A DNA stretch of 64,000 nt, from positions 868,001 through 932,000 of the forward strand of contig CALOCN010000014.1 of the NCBI GenBank assembly GCA_942491735.1, written 5' to 3'. Every line of letters begins with the position of its first letter. The first letter of the stretch is position 1. The notes below the pieces were generated by a model, which was not told where the DNA came from, searched no databases, and saw only the letters and a program-made list of their open reading frames with translations. This document shows positions 26,093-35,004 of the stretch, piece by piece. The stretch is from CALOCN01 sp942491735. GTDB taxonomy: Bacteria > Eisenbacteria > RBG-16-71-46 > JABDJR01. A program made the position numbers and the translations under genes.

Positions 26093-27235
26093 CTAGTCGA
26101 CGTAGCGGAACGTCCGGGCCGCCAGCCAGCCCGCAGCCACCGCGGCCACTCCCAATACCAGCACATGGGTCACGATGGCCGAGGGCCCGTCGCCAAAGTT
26201 CACCAGCTTGTGCATGGCATCCATGGCCCAGCCGGTGGGGAAGGCAAGGGAGAGCTTCTGCATCCATTCCGGGGTGATCTCGATGGGCCACCAGCACCCG
26301 CCCAACGCACCGAACACGTTGGCCGCCACCACGCCGATCCCCACCGCTTGCCCCTCGCTGCGGGCCAGGTTGCCCAGCAGGATACCGATCATGGCCACCA
26401 GTCCCGCGTACACCAGGAGGACACCGATCAGGGTGGGCAGGTTGCTCCCCCAGTCCATCTTGAAGATCAGGGTGCCCACCAGCATCGCGAACCCCATCTG
26501 GATGGCGCCGAGGATCATGCGCCCCCACCACTTGCCGAGCATCACCGTGGTTCGACTGAGTGGCGAGCTGGCCAGGCGACGGAGGAGTCCCTGCTTGCGC
26601 TCGATGACCAGCAGGGTGGCCCCCGAGGTCAGCATGATCATGAGCGTGAACATGACCATGGTTCCGGGGATGGCCTGGGAAAAGCCGGTAGGAATGATTT
26701 TCCGGTGACCCGCCTGCTGGACCTCCAGGAGCAGGGTGCGGGGGAGCGCGGCGGCGCGGGAGAGCGATTCCCGGGTGGGTTGTTCTCCGCTCTCGAAGCC
26801 GACCAGCAGATCGCCCAGCACCCCGATGATGGTGCGCCACAAGCGAACCTGATCGTACTCGGCTCCCAGCCCCCCGCTGCCCCGGGTAAAGCGGAGGTTC
26901 ACCTTCTCGCCGGCCAGCACGTGATCCGTGTAGCCCTCGGGGATTTCCAACCGGGCCGCGTTGGTCGCGGAAGAGAGCGTGTCTCCCAGCATGACCCGGA
27001 AACCGGCCAGTCCCAGCCGCTCCACGGTGTGATCGGCCATGAACCCGGCGCGGTGATCGATATCCACCACCAGAGGAGTCAAGGACGCGCGTGAGCGGCT
27101 GCCGAACCCGCCGGTGGCGCTCCCGATGAAGAAGAAGAACAGGATGGGCATGAGGAAGACCCACAACAGGGTCTCCCGCTGCCGGAGCATGTAGTAGACA
27201 TCCTTGCGGGCGAGGAACCAGGCGTCACGCAGCAT
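26093..27235 (-). CDS. ABC-2 type transporter permease
   Basis: 380 aa. One N-terminal membrane helix (TLLWVFLMPILFFFFIG), a large extracytoplasmic domain to about residue 195, then five C-terminal helices (VMFTLMIMLTSGATLLVIERKQGLLRRL through LVLGVAAVAAGWLAA), the layout of YhfA/NatB-type ABC-2 exporters. The ERKQGLLRRLASSPLSR segment is the typical coupling region. The ATG at 27235 shares one base with the stop of the preceding permease gene (TGATG), so the two half-transporters are coupled and probably heterodimerise with the ATPase at 28470-29402. The substrate is unknown. Confidence 0.92.
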   Translation of the reverse strand: MLRDAWFLARKDVYYMLRQRETLLWVFLMPILFFFFIGSATGGFGSRSRASLTPLVVDIDHRAGFMADHTVERLGLAGFRVMLGDTLSSATNAARLEIPEGYTDHVLAGEKVNLRFTRGSGGLGAEYDQVRLWRTIIGVLGDLLVGFESGEQPTRESLSRAAALPRTLLLEVQQAGHRKIIPTGFSQAIPGTMVMFTLMIMLTSGATLLVIERKQGLLRRLASSPLSRTTVMLGKWWGRMILGAIQMGFAMLVGTLIFKMDWGSNLPTLIGVLLVYAGLVAMIGILLGNLARSEGQAVGIGVVAANVFGALGGCWWPIEITPEWMQKLSLAFPTGWAMDAMHKLVNFGDGPSAIVTHVLVLGVAAVAAGWLAARTFRYVD

Positions 27236-28473
27236 CAGGCGGTCCTCGCAAAGCCGCGCAGACGCATGAGGATCAACGCGAAGAGGAGCATGGACACGCC
27301 CAGCAGGGAGGCTGCGGTGATGCCAAGAACCGTGGGATCGGGGTTGCCGGCCAGGATGGCCTTGAGCTGGACCAGGGTCCAGCCGTTGGGAGTGAACTTC
27401 CCGACCGCGGCAAGCCAGGTCGGCATGGCCTCGAAGGGGAAGAACGACCCGCCCATCATGATGAGCGGAAAGAGGATGATCGTGGTGAGCAGGTTCCCGC
27501 CGCGCTGCGTGCCGGAGAGCATCTGCAGCAGGGTGAAGAGGATCAGCATCTGGAGTCCGCCCAGGGAGGCCCAGAGGATGGCCAACGGGACGTTCTGCAG
27601 GTCCAGCCCGAACAGGAACCGCCCGGCGAGCATCGCCACGATGCTGATGGCCAGGAGGCCGAGCCCCTGGGCGGCCAGCTTTCCGAGCATGAACTCGGTG
27701 GTGCTCTGTGGGGTGGTGACAACCCGGCGAAGCGTTCCCGCCACGCGTTCCTTCCACAGGTCGTCGCTCATGTTCTGCCCCACGAACAGCAGGGCCATCA
27801 GGAACATGCCGGGGAAGAACAGGAGGCCAAAGTCGATGTTGGTGCTGCTCTCTTCGTCTTCCTCGATGACCGTCTCGATGCCGATGACCGGCGGGAGAAG
27901 AAACGGTTCGGCCCGTTTGAACAGCTGGTTGAAGGTCACGGACACGTCGGCCACCAGGGTGTCGGGGAGAAAGTTGCTCCCCTCGGGCAGGGCGTAGGTC
28001 AGGCGTTCGATCGGGGTGGAGAGCACCTGCTGCAGGCCCGACCCCGCGTCGATCATGAGCTCCAGGGAGCTCTCGAGGATGCCGGGCAGGATCCGCTGGG
28101 CCGGGTTGGTGATGAGGGTGAGGGTGGCGGGGGTCCGGTCCAGGGCCTTGCTCCCGAAGCCCTCCGGAATGATAAGGAGCCCCGATGCCTTGCCGTCGTC
28201 CATGAGGGCGCGGCCTTCCGCTTCGGTTACGGTCTGGGTGGTGACGACATCGGCCAGTTGGTCCTGCTGGAACGCGCCCACCACGAACCCGCTGATCATG
28301 GAGTTGTCCAGATCGGCGACGAGGAGCTTGGCGGTGGGGGTGGAACCGGGGCCGCTGATCAGGCTCAGGAGCGAGCCGATGATGAGTGGGAGGGCCAGCG
28401 AGACCAGGAACGCCGCCGGATCACGACGCATGCGCCCCAGGTCCTTGAGGATGTTCGCGACGATGCGGCTCAC
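27235..28473 (-). CDS. ABC-2 type transporter permease
   Basis: 412 aa, same architecture as the next gene: N-terminal helix FLVSLALPLIIGSLLSLI, extracytoplasmic domain (about 40-225) and five C-terminal helices, ending LLGVSMLLFALILMRLRGFAR. The coupling region is DDLWKERVAGTLRRVVTTPQSTTEFMLG. The GTG start at 28473 overlaps the ATPase stop by 4 bp (GTGA). Together with the ATPase and the second permease it forms an exporter, possibly for a lipid, drug or peptide; nothing in the sequence fixes which. Confidence 0.92.
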   Translation of the reverse strand: MSRIVANILKDLGRMRRDPAAFLVSLALPLIIGSLLSLISGPGSTPTAKLLVADLDNSMISGFVVGAFQQDQLADVVTTQTVTEAEGRALMDDGKASGLLIIPEGFGSKALDRTPATLTLITNPAQRILPGILESSLELMIDAGSGLQQVLSTPIERLTYALPEGSNFLPDTLVADVSVTFNQLFKRAEPFLLPPVIGIETVIEEDEESSTNIDFGLLFFPGMFLMALLFVGQNMSDDLWKERVAGTLRRVVTTPQSTTEFMLGKLAAQGLGLLAISIVAMLAGRFLFGLDLQNVPLAILWASLGGLQMLILFTLLQMLSGTQRGGNLLTTIILFPLIMMGGSFFPFEAMPTWLAAVGKFTPNGWTLVQLKAILAGNPDPTVLGITAASLLGVSMLLFALILMRLRGFARTA

Positions 28474-29402
28474 GCGTCCCTCAGTTCCTTGCCGGTGAGC
28501 TTGATGAAGAGGCTCTCCAGGCTGGGTTGGGTCAGCGTGGTCTCCTTGACCTCGCCCCCCGCGCCCGAGATCGCGTCGAACAGGTCCGGCAACCGCTGCG
28601 AGGCCCCGCGCAGGGACAGCATGAGCATCTCCGAGTCCATCTGCACGACCTCGGCATCCTCCAGGCTCCGGATGGCCGTACCGACCGGCTCGATGGGAAA
28701 GGTCCCGGCCAGACGCAGGATATCCCGCTCACCGGTGAGGGAGCGCAGTTCCTGGAGGCTTCCCTGGGCGATGAGCTTGCCGTGGTCGATGATGGCGATG
28801 CGGTCACACAGGGTTTCCGCTTCTTCCATGTAGTGCGTGGTGTAGAGGACGCAGGTGCCGTTGTTGGCCTGGGCCCGCACCAGGTCCAGGAGCCGCACCC
28901 GGCTCTGGGGATCCACCCCGACCGTGGGTTCATCCAGGAGCAGCACCTTGGGTTCGTGCACGATGCCGCAGGCGAAGTTCAGCCGGCGCTTCATGCCGCC
29001 GGAGTACTTCTTGACCGGCTCCTTGGCCCGGTCGGCGAGCCCGGTCAGCTCCAGCACGGAGGCGATGCGGCTCTTGAGGTGGGCTCCCCGCAGTCCCTGC
29101 ACGCCACCCCAGTAGTGGAGGTTCTCCGTCGCCGAGACCTCCTCGTAGAGGGCGATCTCCTGCGGGACCACGCCGAGCGCCTTGCGCGCGTCGGTAGCCC
29201 GGGACACCACGTCGTGCCCATCCACCTGGATGGATCCACCGGTAGGCGAGAGCAGCCCCGAAATACAGCCGATTGAGGTCGACTTCCCGGCGCCGTTGGG
29301 GCCGAGCAGCCCGAAAATCGCGCCCGGCTGGGCGGTGAAGCTCACCCCATCCACCGCCACCGTGTTGCCGTAGCTCTTCTTGAGGTCGGTTACCTCGATC
29401 AT
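28470..29402 (-). CDS. ABC-2 transporter ATP-binding protein
   Basis: 310 aa. Walker A GPNGAGKST, Q-loop VVPQEIALYEE, signature YSGGMKRRL, Walker B VLLLDEPTVGVD and the H-loop TTHYMEE are intact; the C-terminal 80 residues form the usual regulatory tail of CcmA/NatA-like exporters. The ATG at 29402 has GAGGAG about 10 bases upstream; an in-frame extension to 29471 is not supported. It is the first gene of the three-gene exporter operon. Confidence 0.95.
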   Translation of the reverse strand: MIEVTDLKKSYGNTVAVDGVSFTAQPGAIFGLLGPNGAGKSTSIGCISGLLSPTGGSIQVDGHDVVSRATDARKALGVVPQEIALYEEVSATENLHYWGGVQGLRGAHLKSRIASVLELTGLADRAKEPVKKYSGGMKRRLNFACGIVHEPKVLLLDEPTVGVDPQSRVRLLDLVRAQANNGTCVLYTTHYMEEAETLCDRIAIIDHGKLIAQGSLQELRSLTGERDILRLAGTFPIEPVGTAIRSLEDAEVVQMDSEMLMLSLRGASQRLPDLFDAISGAGGEVKETTLTQPSLESLFIKLTGKELRDA

Positions 29403-29436
29403 GTCCGTCCACTCCTCATGCGGGGGTCGAGGCGGG

Positions 29437-29465
29437 ATTGTAAGGGGACGGTAGCGTCTTGTGGA
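29437..29465 (-). promoter_or_regulatory. Promoter of the ABC-2 exporter operon
   Basis: Minus-strand TCCACA (29465-29460, 4/6 to TTGACA), 17-base spacer and TACAAT (29442-29437, 5/6 to TATAAT). The predicted start of transcription is near 29430, about 28 bases ahead of the ATPase ATG. Confidence 0.5.
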
Positions 29466-29682
29466 CCGCATTCGATCAACGGGTCCCGATCACGGATGGA
29501 TCCCGCGGGTCGGGCGACGAACGGATGGTGTGTGTGTGGGGCGCCTCTGGAATCCGGGCATCCGGGGTTTGGTATTCCGGGTGGACGCGGCGATGGGTCG
29601 TGTCTGGAGTGTTCTTCGATTATCTTGTTATCTTCAGACCTGACAATTAGTTGGCTCGATCGAGCCCGGAAGGGGCATTGCC

Positions 29683-32328
29683 ATGGATCTCAGCAAGCTC
29701 ACCCAGAAATCCGTTGAAGCGGTGCAGGCCGGACAGGCTACGGCCATTCGCCAGGGGCATGTGGAAACCGACGGCGAACATCTCCTGCTCGCACTTCTCG
29801 AGCAGGAAGGCGGCTTGGCTCCCCGGATCGCCCTCAAGATGGGGGTCGACCCGGATGCGTTGCGTCATGCGGTGGAAGACGAATTGTCACGCAGGCCCCG
29901 CCAGTCGGGCGGCGGGGTGGAGATGGGCAAGGTCTACATCAGCAAGCGGCTTGGGCAGCTGCTCGAGGAAGCGCACAAACAGGCGGACCGTCTCAAGGAC
30001 GAGTACGTCTCGGTGGAGCACCTCCTGCTTGCTTTCCTGGGGGAGGGGGATCGGACCCCGGCCGGGCGCCTGTTGGCGCAGTTCGGGATCACCCGGGAAC
30101 GGTTCCTGGAAACCCTCGACGACGTGCGGGGTGGGCAGCGGGTGACCAGCGCCAACCCGGAGACCGCCTACGAGGCACTCGAGAAATACGGTGTGGACCT
30201 GGTGTCCCAGGCCCGCGCGGGCAAGCTGGACCCGGTGATCGGCCGGGACAGCGAGATCCGCCGGGTGGTTCGCATCCTTTCGCGCAAGACCAAGAACAAC
30301 CCGGTGCTCATCGGGGAGCCGGGAGTGGGGAAGACCGCCATCGTCGAGGGGCTGGCCCAACGCATCGTGCGGGGGGACGTGCCGGAGTGGCTCAAGGACC
30401 GGGCGGTGTTCTCGCTCGATCTGGGGTCGCTGCTGGCCGGGGCGAAGTACCGGGGCGAGTTCGAGGAGCGCCTCAAGGCGGTCCTGGGAGAGATCAAGCG
30501 GGCCGAGGGGCGGATTCTCCTTTTCATCGATGAGTTGCACAACATCGTGGGGGCGGGCAAGAGCGAGGGGTCCACGGATGCCGGCAACCTCCTCAAACCC
30601 ATGCTGGCCCGCGGCGAGCTGCACTGCATCGGCGCCACCACCCTCGATGAGTACCGCAAGCATGTGGAGAAGGACGCGGCCCTGGAGCGCCGCTTTCAAC
30701 CGGTCCTGGTGGAACCGCCCACGGTCGAGGACACGGTGTCCATTCTGCGCGGCTTGCGGGAACGATTCGAGGTTCACCACGGGGTGTCCATCCAGGACAA
30801 CGCCCTGGTGGGCGCGGCGGTGCTGAGCAACCGCTACATCACCGACCGCTTCCTCCCGGACAAGGCGATCGATCTGGTGGACGAGGCCTCGGCCATGATC
30901 CGCACCGAGATCGACTCCATGCCGGCCGAACTGGACGAAGCGACCCGGCGGGTCATGCAGCTGGAGATCGAGGAGGCCGCGCTCAAGAAGGAAAAGGACA
31001 GCGCGAGCAAGGACCGCCTCAAGACGCTCCGCAAGGAACTGGCCGATCTCAAGGAGCGGGCGGATGCCATGCGCGCGCAGTGGCAGTCGGAGAAGGACGC
31101 GCTCTCCCGGGTCAGCGGCATTCGCGAGCAGCTGGAGCAGAAACGGCGCGAGTTGGAAACGGCCAAGCAGGAGTACGACCTCAACCGGGCGGCCACCATC
31201 GAGCATGGAGAGATTCCCACCCTGGAGACGGATCTCAAGGTGCTGGAGGCCGAGCTCAAGGGACGGGGCGAGGGGAGCTCCCTGCTCCGCGAGGAAGTCA
31301 CGGAGAACGAGATCGCGGAGATCGTGTCCAAGTGGACCGGCGTTCCGGTCACCCGGCTGGTGGAGGGGGAGCGGGAAAAGCTGCTGCGTCTTGACGAGAT
31401 CCTCCACGAGCGGGTCATTGGTCAGGACGAAGCGGTGGGTCTGGTGGCCGACGCGGTCATCCGGGCCCGGTCCGGGATCAAGGACCCCAAACGCCCCATC
31501 GGATCGTTCATCTTCCTGGGACCGACCGGGGTGGGCAAGACCGAGCTGGCCAAGACCCTGGCGCAGTCGCTCTTCGACAGCGAGGAGAACATGGTGCGGA
31601 TCGACATGTCCGAGTACATGGAGAAGCACACCGTGTCGCGTCTCATCGGCGCGCCTCCCGGCTACGTGGGTTACGAGGAAGGGGGGCAGCTGACCGAGGC
31701 GGTGCGGCGCAAGCCCTACTCGGTGATCCTGTTCGACGAGATCGAGAAGGCCCACCAGGACGTGTTCAACGTGCTGTTGCAGATCCTCGACGACGGTCGG
31801 GTCACGGACTCCCAGGGGCACACGGTGGACTTCAAGAACACGGTGATCATCATGACCAGCAACATCGGCTCGCCCCATCTGCTGGAAGGCGTGGGGGACG
31901 AGGGTCAGATCACCGAGGCGGCGCGCAACGCGGTGAACGCGGAGATGCGCGCCCACTTCCGCCCCGAGTTCCTCAACCGGGTGGATGACATCGTGCTGTT
32001 CAAGCCGCTCACCCTGGAAGAGATCAAGCGCATCGTGGACCTGCTCACCGAGGACCTGCGGAACCGTCTCGCCGATCGCAAGATCGGGCTGGAGCTCTCG
32101 GACAGCGCCCGCGAGCTGGTCGCCCGCGAGGGCTATGATCCGGTCTACGGGGCGCGGCCCCTCAAACGCTTCCTCCAGCACGAACTGGAGACGAAGATCG
32201 GGCGGGCCATGATTGCCGGGGAAGCCGGCGAGGGTTCCCGGGTGGTCGTGGATGCGGGTGGGGGTGCGCTCGACGTGAGGATCGAACGCGCCCCGGGTGC
32301 CGTTGCGGAGCCCGCGAACCGCTCTTGA
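29683..32328 (+). CDS. clpB: ATP-dependent disaggregase ClpB
   Basis: 881 aa, full length. It reactivates aggregated proteins with DnaK. Clp-N repeats lie at 1-150. AAA-1 has Walker A GEPGVGKTA and Walker B LLFIDELHN. The middle coiled coil spans about 405-540 (charged KKEKDSASKDRLKTLRKELADLKER and QLEQKRRELETAKQEYD); its presence separates ClpB from ClpC/ClpA. AAA-2 has Walker A GPTGVGKTE and Walker B VILFDEIEKAH, followed by the ClpB C-terminal D2-small domain (YDPVYGARPLKRFLQHELET). RBS GGAAGGGG precedes the ATG. The 280-base upstream region shows no CIRCE repeat and no clear sigma-32 promoter. Confidence 0.97.
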   Translation: MDLSKLTQKSVEAVQAGQATAIRQGHVETDGEHLLLALLEQEGGLAPRIALKMGVDPDALRHAVEDELSRRPRQSGGGVEMGKVYISKRLGQLLEEAHKQADRLKDEYVSVEHLLLAFLGEGDRTPAGRLLAQFGITRERFLETLDDVRGGQRVTSANPETAYEALEKYGVDLVSQARAGKLDPVIGRDSEIRRVVRILSRKTKNNPVLIGEPGVGKTAIVEGLAQRIVRGDVPEWLKDRAVFSLDLGSLLAGAKYRGEFEERLKAVLGEIKRAEGRILLFIDELHNIVGAGKSEGSTDAGNLLKPMLARGELHCIGATTLDEYRKHVEKDAALERRFQPVLVEPPTVEDTVSILRGLRERFEVHHGVSIQDNALVGAAVLSNRYITDRFLPDKAIDLVDEASAMIRTEIDSMPAELDEATRRVMQLEIEEAALKKEKDSASKDRLKTLRKELADLKERADAMRAQWQSEKDALSRVSGIREQLEQKRRELETAKQEYDLNRAATIEHGEIPTLETDLKVLEAELKGRGEGSSLLREEVTENEIAEIVSKWTGVPVTRLVEGEREKLLRLDEILHERVIGQDEAVGLVADAVIRARSGIKDPKRPIGSFIFLGPTGVGKTELAKTLAQSLFDSEENMVRIDMSEYMEKHTVSRLIGAPPGYVGYEEGGQLTEAVRRKPYSVILFDEIEKAHQDVFNVLLQILDDGRVTDSQGHTVDFKNTVIIMTSNIGSPHLLEGVGDEGQITEAARNAVNAEMRAHFRPEFLNRVDDIVLFKPLTLEEIKRIVDLLTEDLRNRLADRKIGLELSDSARELVAREGYDPVYGARPLKRFLQHELETKIGRAMIAGEAGEGSRVVVDAGGGALDVRIERAPGAVAEPANRS

Positions 32329-32336
32329 TCCGCCCC

Positions 32337-32340
32337 CTAG
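32337..32340. repeat. Target-site duplication CTAG, left
   Basis: CTAG directly precedes the left end of the IS and is repeated at 33896-33899 directly after the right end. The target itself is a palindrome, so the duplication is 4 bp. Confidence 0.7.
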
Positions 32341-32355
32341 GAGCCTGTGCCGTAG
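32341..32355. repeat. IS terminal inverted repeat, left
   Basis: GAGCCTGTGCCGTAG; matches the right repeat (33881-33895) at 13 of 15 positions. A further shared ACAGG lies about ten bases inside each end. About 170 bases separate it from the transposase stop and hold no other gene. Confidence 0.75.
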
Positions 32356-32526
32356 GAGTTCAAACAGGGTAAGTTCCCCATCCGAACTGGCTTTTCGGCT
32401 TGATTGAGATTCAATGACTGCGGATTTGTCGATGGCTCGTCGGGTTTCGGGCGCATGACCCGGGGGCCGTGGCGTCGTGTTTGCTCGACGCTCACGCTTG
32501 CCGAAGCGTTTCCGCTCGCCATCCCC

Positions 32527-33846
32527 TTATTCCCATGCCATAAGGTGATTCATCCGCTTCAAGTTCATCGCCAGACACACCAACTTCCATTCCCCTCCGA
32601 CCTTCTGGAGACCCCGCAAACTGAACGAACGAAAGCCCATCACCGACTTGATCCAGCCGAAGGGCGGCTCGGCAATGTACTTTCGCTTGCGGTACGTCTC
32701 CTTGCCTCGCTTGGTCTTCATCTTCCGCTGCATCTGACTCCGGTACGTACTCGTCGGCTTCTCGTCCTTCGCCTGTTCACCCCGTCCCATCGCGACATAC
32801 CCATCGATCCCCCGACGTGCCACCGACCGTAGGTTGGTCTCCGACGCGTAACCAGCATCCGCCAGCATCTTCCTCGGGGTCCCCTTCGTGTTCCTTCGCA
32901 CCTGGTCCAGCATCGGCCGTAGCTGACCCGCGTCCGACGCCGATTGCGTCACCTCCGCCGCCACGATCACCTGAGCCTTCCCATCCACCGCGATCTGGGC
33001 GTTGTAGCATTGCTCGAACCCCTTACCACTCTTCATGATCCGACTCTCCGGATCCGTGAAGTTCTCCTGCGCCGTTCCCTTCGGCACGCCATACTCTCGC
33101 TGGTAGGGACGCCCTCCTCCCTTTGGCTTCTGATCATCATCCTTGTCCCGCCCGCGCTCCCGGTCCGACTCCGCCTGCCTCGCCTCCAGCCGGGCCTTCG
33201 CTGCCTGGATCGTCTCCAACCGGTCCCGACGACGCGAAAGTTCCTCCGGCAACTCCTCCCCCGTGCGGTCTCGACCAAACTTCCGATCTTCCCGCTCATC
33301 CACCTTCCGCGCGCGACGCGTCAGATCCCGGATCTCCTGTCTCAGACGCTTCTCCTCCTTCTGCATCCGCTCGTAGCTCATCGCCTTGTGCTTGCTCGCG
33401 TTCGCCTTCACCTTCGACCCGTCGATCGCCACCGTCCCAAGCTTCACCATCCCTACCTCTTGCGCGATCCGTAGCACCTGCACGAAAATCGACTCGAAAT
33501 CCTCCAGGTGACGCTTGCGAAACTCCGATATCGTCCGGTGCGCAGGAAAGTTCCCCGCCGACAACACCCGGAAGGCAACATCCTCGTACAGCTTCCGAGC
33601 AATCCCACGGGACGAGAACACCCCGGTCGCGTATCCGTAGATCAACACCTTCAGCATCATCGACGGCTCGTACGGCTGTTTGCGACGGCCGTCTCCATCG
33701 TACGGAGCGTAGAATGACCGGAGGTTCAGCGCATCCACCGTGTCCGACACGAAGTATGCCAAGTGATCCTCGGCCAGCCAATCGCGGGGATCCGGGGGTA
33801 ATAGAAAAGCTTGCGTCGGATGATAAGGACGAAATGACGTGCTCAT
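32527..33846 (-). CDS. IS1182-family transposase
   Basis: 439 aa from the ATG at 33846. The N-terminal DUF772 region (SFRPYHPTQAFLLPPDPRDWL, then YPSMMLKVLIYGYATGVFSSR-like) is followed by a DDE nuclease domain. The acidic residues are the Asp of GTVAIDGSKVKANAS, the Asp of MLADAGYASETN and the Glu of IAEPPFGWIKSVMGF. A Lys/Arg/Glu-rich insertion of about 90 residues (EKRLRQEIRDLTRRARKV) separates the first Asp from the rest, usual in this family. The C-terminus carries FRSFSLRGLQKVGGEWKLVCLAMNLKRM. No frameshift, so probably active. Confidence 0.95.
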   Translation of the reverse strand: MSTSFRPYHPTQAFLLPPDPRDWLAEDHLAYFVSDTVDALNLRSFYAPYDGDGRRKQPYEPSMMLKVLIYGYATGVFSSRGIARKLYEDVAFRVLSAGNFPAHRTISEFRKRHLEDFESIFVQVLRIAQEVGMVKLGTVAIDGSKVKANASKHKAMSYERMQKEEKRLRQEIRDLTRRARKVDEREDRKFGRDRTGEELPEELSRRRDRLETIQAAKARLEARQAESDRERGRDKDDDQKPKGGGRPYQREYGVPKGTAQENFTDPESRIMKSGKGFEQCYNAQIAVDGKAQVIVAAEVTQSASDAGQLRPMLDQVRRNTKGTPRKMLADAGYASETNLRSVARRGIDGYVAMGRGEQAKDEKPTSTYRSQMQRKMKTKRGKETYRKRKYIAEPPFGWIKSVMGFRSFSLRGLQKVGGEWKLVCLAMNLKRMNHLMAWE

Positions 33847-33880
33847 GCACAGCACTCTACAATACCTTCAAGCCTGTGTT

Positions 33881-33895
33881 CTACGGCGCAAGCTC
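33881..33895. repeat. IS terminal inverted repeat, right
   Basis: CTACGGCGCAAGCTC on the plus strand, the imperfect inverse of the left end. CTAG (33896-33899) follows, then a single G, then the stop codon of the phospholipase-D gene. Confidence 0.75.
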
Positions 33896-33900
33896 CTAGG

Positions 33901-35004
33901 TCATATCATGGCGAGAATCCCTTCACCGATGCGGGTCAGTCGATAGCCGATCCACCCGCGTAGCTGCGCGATCTCCCTTCCGCGGGGAGCCCGGGCCTGA
34001 TCCAGGTCCACCTTCAGCACCCGCTCCCGGTACTGGGCGATGAGGGAGGGTTCGCGGAAGATGCCCATGACCTCCGGCTGGAGATCGAGGCTGTTGGCGT
34101 CGAAGTTCGCCGAACCCAGGACGAGGGCCGCGTCGTCCACGAGCAGTACCTTGGCGTGGGTCATGGGGCCGGGTTGGATGAGGACTTCGAGCCCCTGTTC
34201 GCGGCAGGCATGGACAATCCCTTCCTTCATCAGCGGCCGGTTGTGGGCCTCGGGGATGAGAACCGTGACCCGGACCCCGCACCGTCGTGCATCGCCAAGC
34301 CACGCGAACAGCGGGTCGCTGACGTAAGGGCACTGGAGAACGATCCGGTCCGTGGCGCAGCCGATCACATCCCGCAGGGCGTCCCGCATGGGTCCGTTGT
34401 CCATGCCGTCGGAGCAGTAGAGCGTTGCCTTCCCGAACACCCCGCGGGACGACCGGGCCCGGCCGTTCCAGGTGGCCTCCATGTCCTCGGCCAGGTATCG
34501 CGCCATCGCGGGGTCCTCGATGCGCACCATGAGGTCATGCCAGGCAAAGTTGTGGTCGGTGAAGTTGATGCCGCCGAGGTAGGCGATGCGGTTGTCGATC
34601 ACGGCCAGCTTCTTGTGGTTGCGGGTGGGCACCCGGTGCAACGCCAGACCGATGGGGTCCACGTGAAGCACCCCCACGCCGTTGTCCCTGAGGGTCTCCG
34701 CCATGCGTGCGGTGGCCCGGACCTCGTCCTGGAGGGACCGATCCAACAAGGCGGCGGGGCTGAAACGGAACCGGTCGTTGACCACGACCTCGGTCACCGA
34801 ATCGGCAATGACACGGCGGTCGTCGGCCCGGGAGTCCAGCAGGGCACGGGTCAGGCCCAGACCGGCCGCGTCTCCCTCCCAGGACAGGGTCTGCACCCAG
34901 ACCCGCTCGCGGGCCTTGTGGATATCCTCGTGGAGCCGCCGGGCGAACTCGGGACCGTCCACGCAAAGGGTGTAGATGGGAGCGTCGAGGGGCTTGGACA
35001 TCAT
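33901..35004 (-). CDS. Phospholipase D / cardiolipin-synthase-like protein
   Basis: 367 aa with two HKD motifs: H130-x-K132-x4-D137 (HKKLAVID, followed by GGINFTD) and H283-x-K285-x4-D290 (HAKVLLVD, followed by GSANFD). This pair defines PLD-superfamily phosphatidyltransferases such as cardiolipin synthase. The usual N-terminal membrane helices of ClsA are absent, as in ClsB-type enzymes. The start at 35004 follows GGAG and overlaps the stop of the upstream membrane protein by 4 bp. The stop is one base from the IS target duplication, so the native 3' end is intact. Confidence 0.9.
   Translation of the reverse strand: MMSKPLDAPIYTLCVDGPEFARRLHEDIHKARERVWVQTLSWEGDAAGLGLTRALLDSRADDRRVIADSVTEVVVNDRFRFSPAALLDRSLQDEVRATARMAETLRDNGVGVLHVDPIGLALHRVPTRNHKKLAVIDNRIAYLGGINFTDHNFAWHDLMVRIEDPAMARYLAEDMEATWNGRARSSRGVFGKATLYCSDGMDNGPMRDALRDVIGCATDRIVLQCPYVSDPLFAWLGDARRCGVRVTVLIPEAHNRPLMKEGIVHACREQGLEVLIQPGPMTHAKVLLVDDAALVLGSANFDANSLDLQPEVMGIFREPSLIAQYRERVLKVDLDQARAPRGREIAQLRGWIGYRLTRIGEGILAMI

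Larger units (their letters stand above)
32341..33895 (-). mobile_element. IS1182-like insertion sequence, complete
   Basis: 1,555 bp with imperfect terminal inverted repeats of 15 bp (GAGCCTGTGCCGTAG at 32341-32355; the right end at 33881-33895 reads GAGCTTGCGCCGTAG inward on the minus strand; 13/15 identical), one intact transposase gene and a CTAG duplication on both sides. It lies between the convergent clpB and phospholipase-D genes, whose stops were only 13 bp apart before insertion, so it damaged neither. The intact frame and ends suggest a recent, potentially mobile copy. Confidence 0.85.

Noticed and set aside
29887..32181. A 764-codon minus-strand frame opposite clpB
   Set aside because: ClpB is unambiguous on the plus strand; the antisense frame has no domain.
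33901..35004. Phospholipase-D gene truncated by the IS
   Set aside because: Its stop codon lies outside the element and target duplication, and both HKD motifs and a normal length are present.
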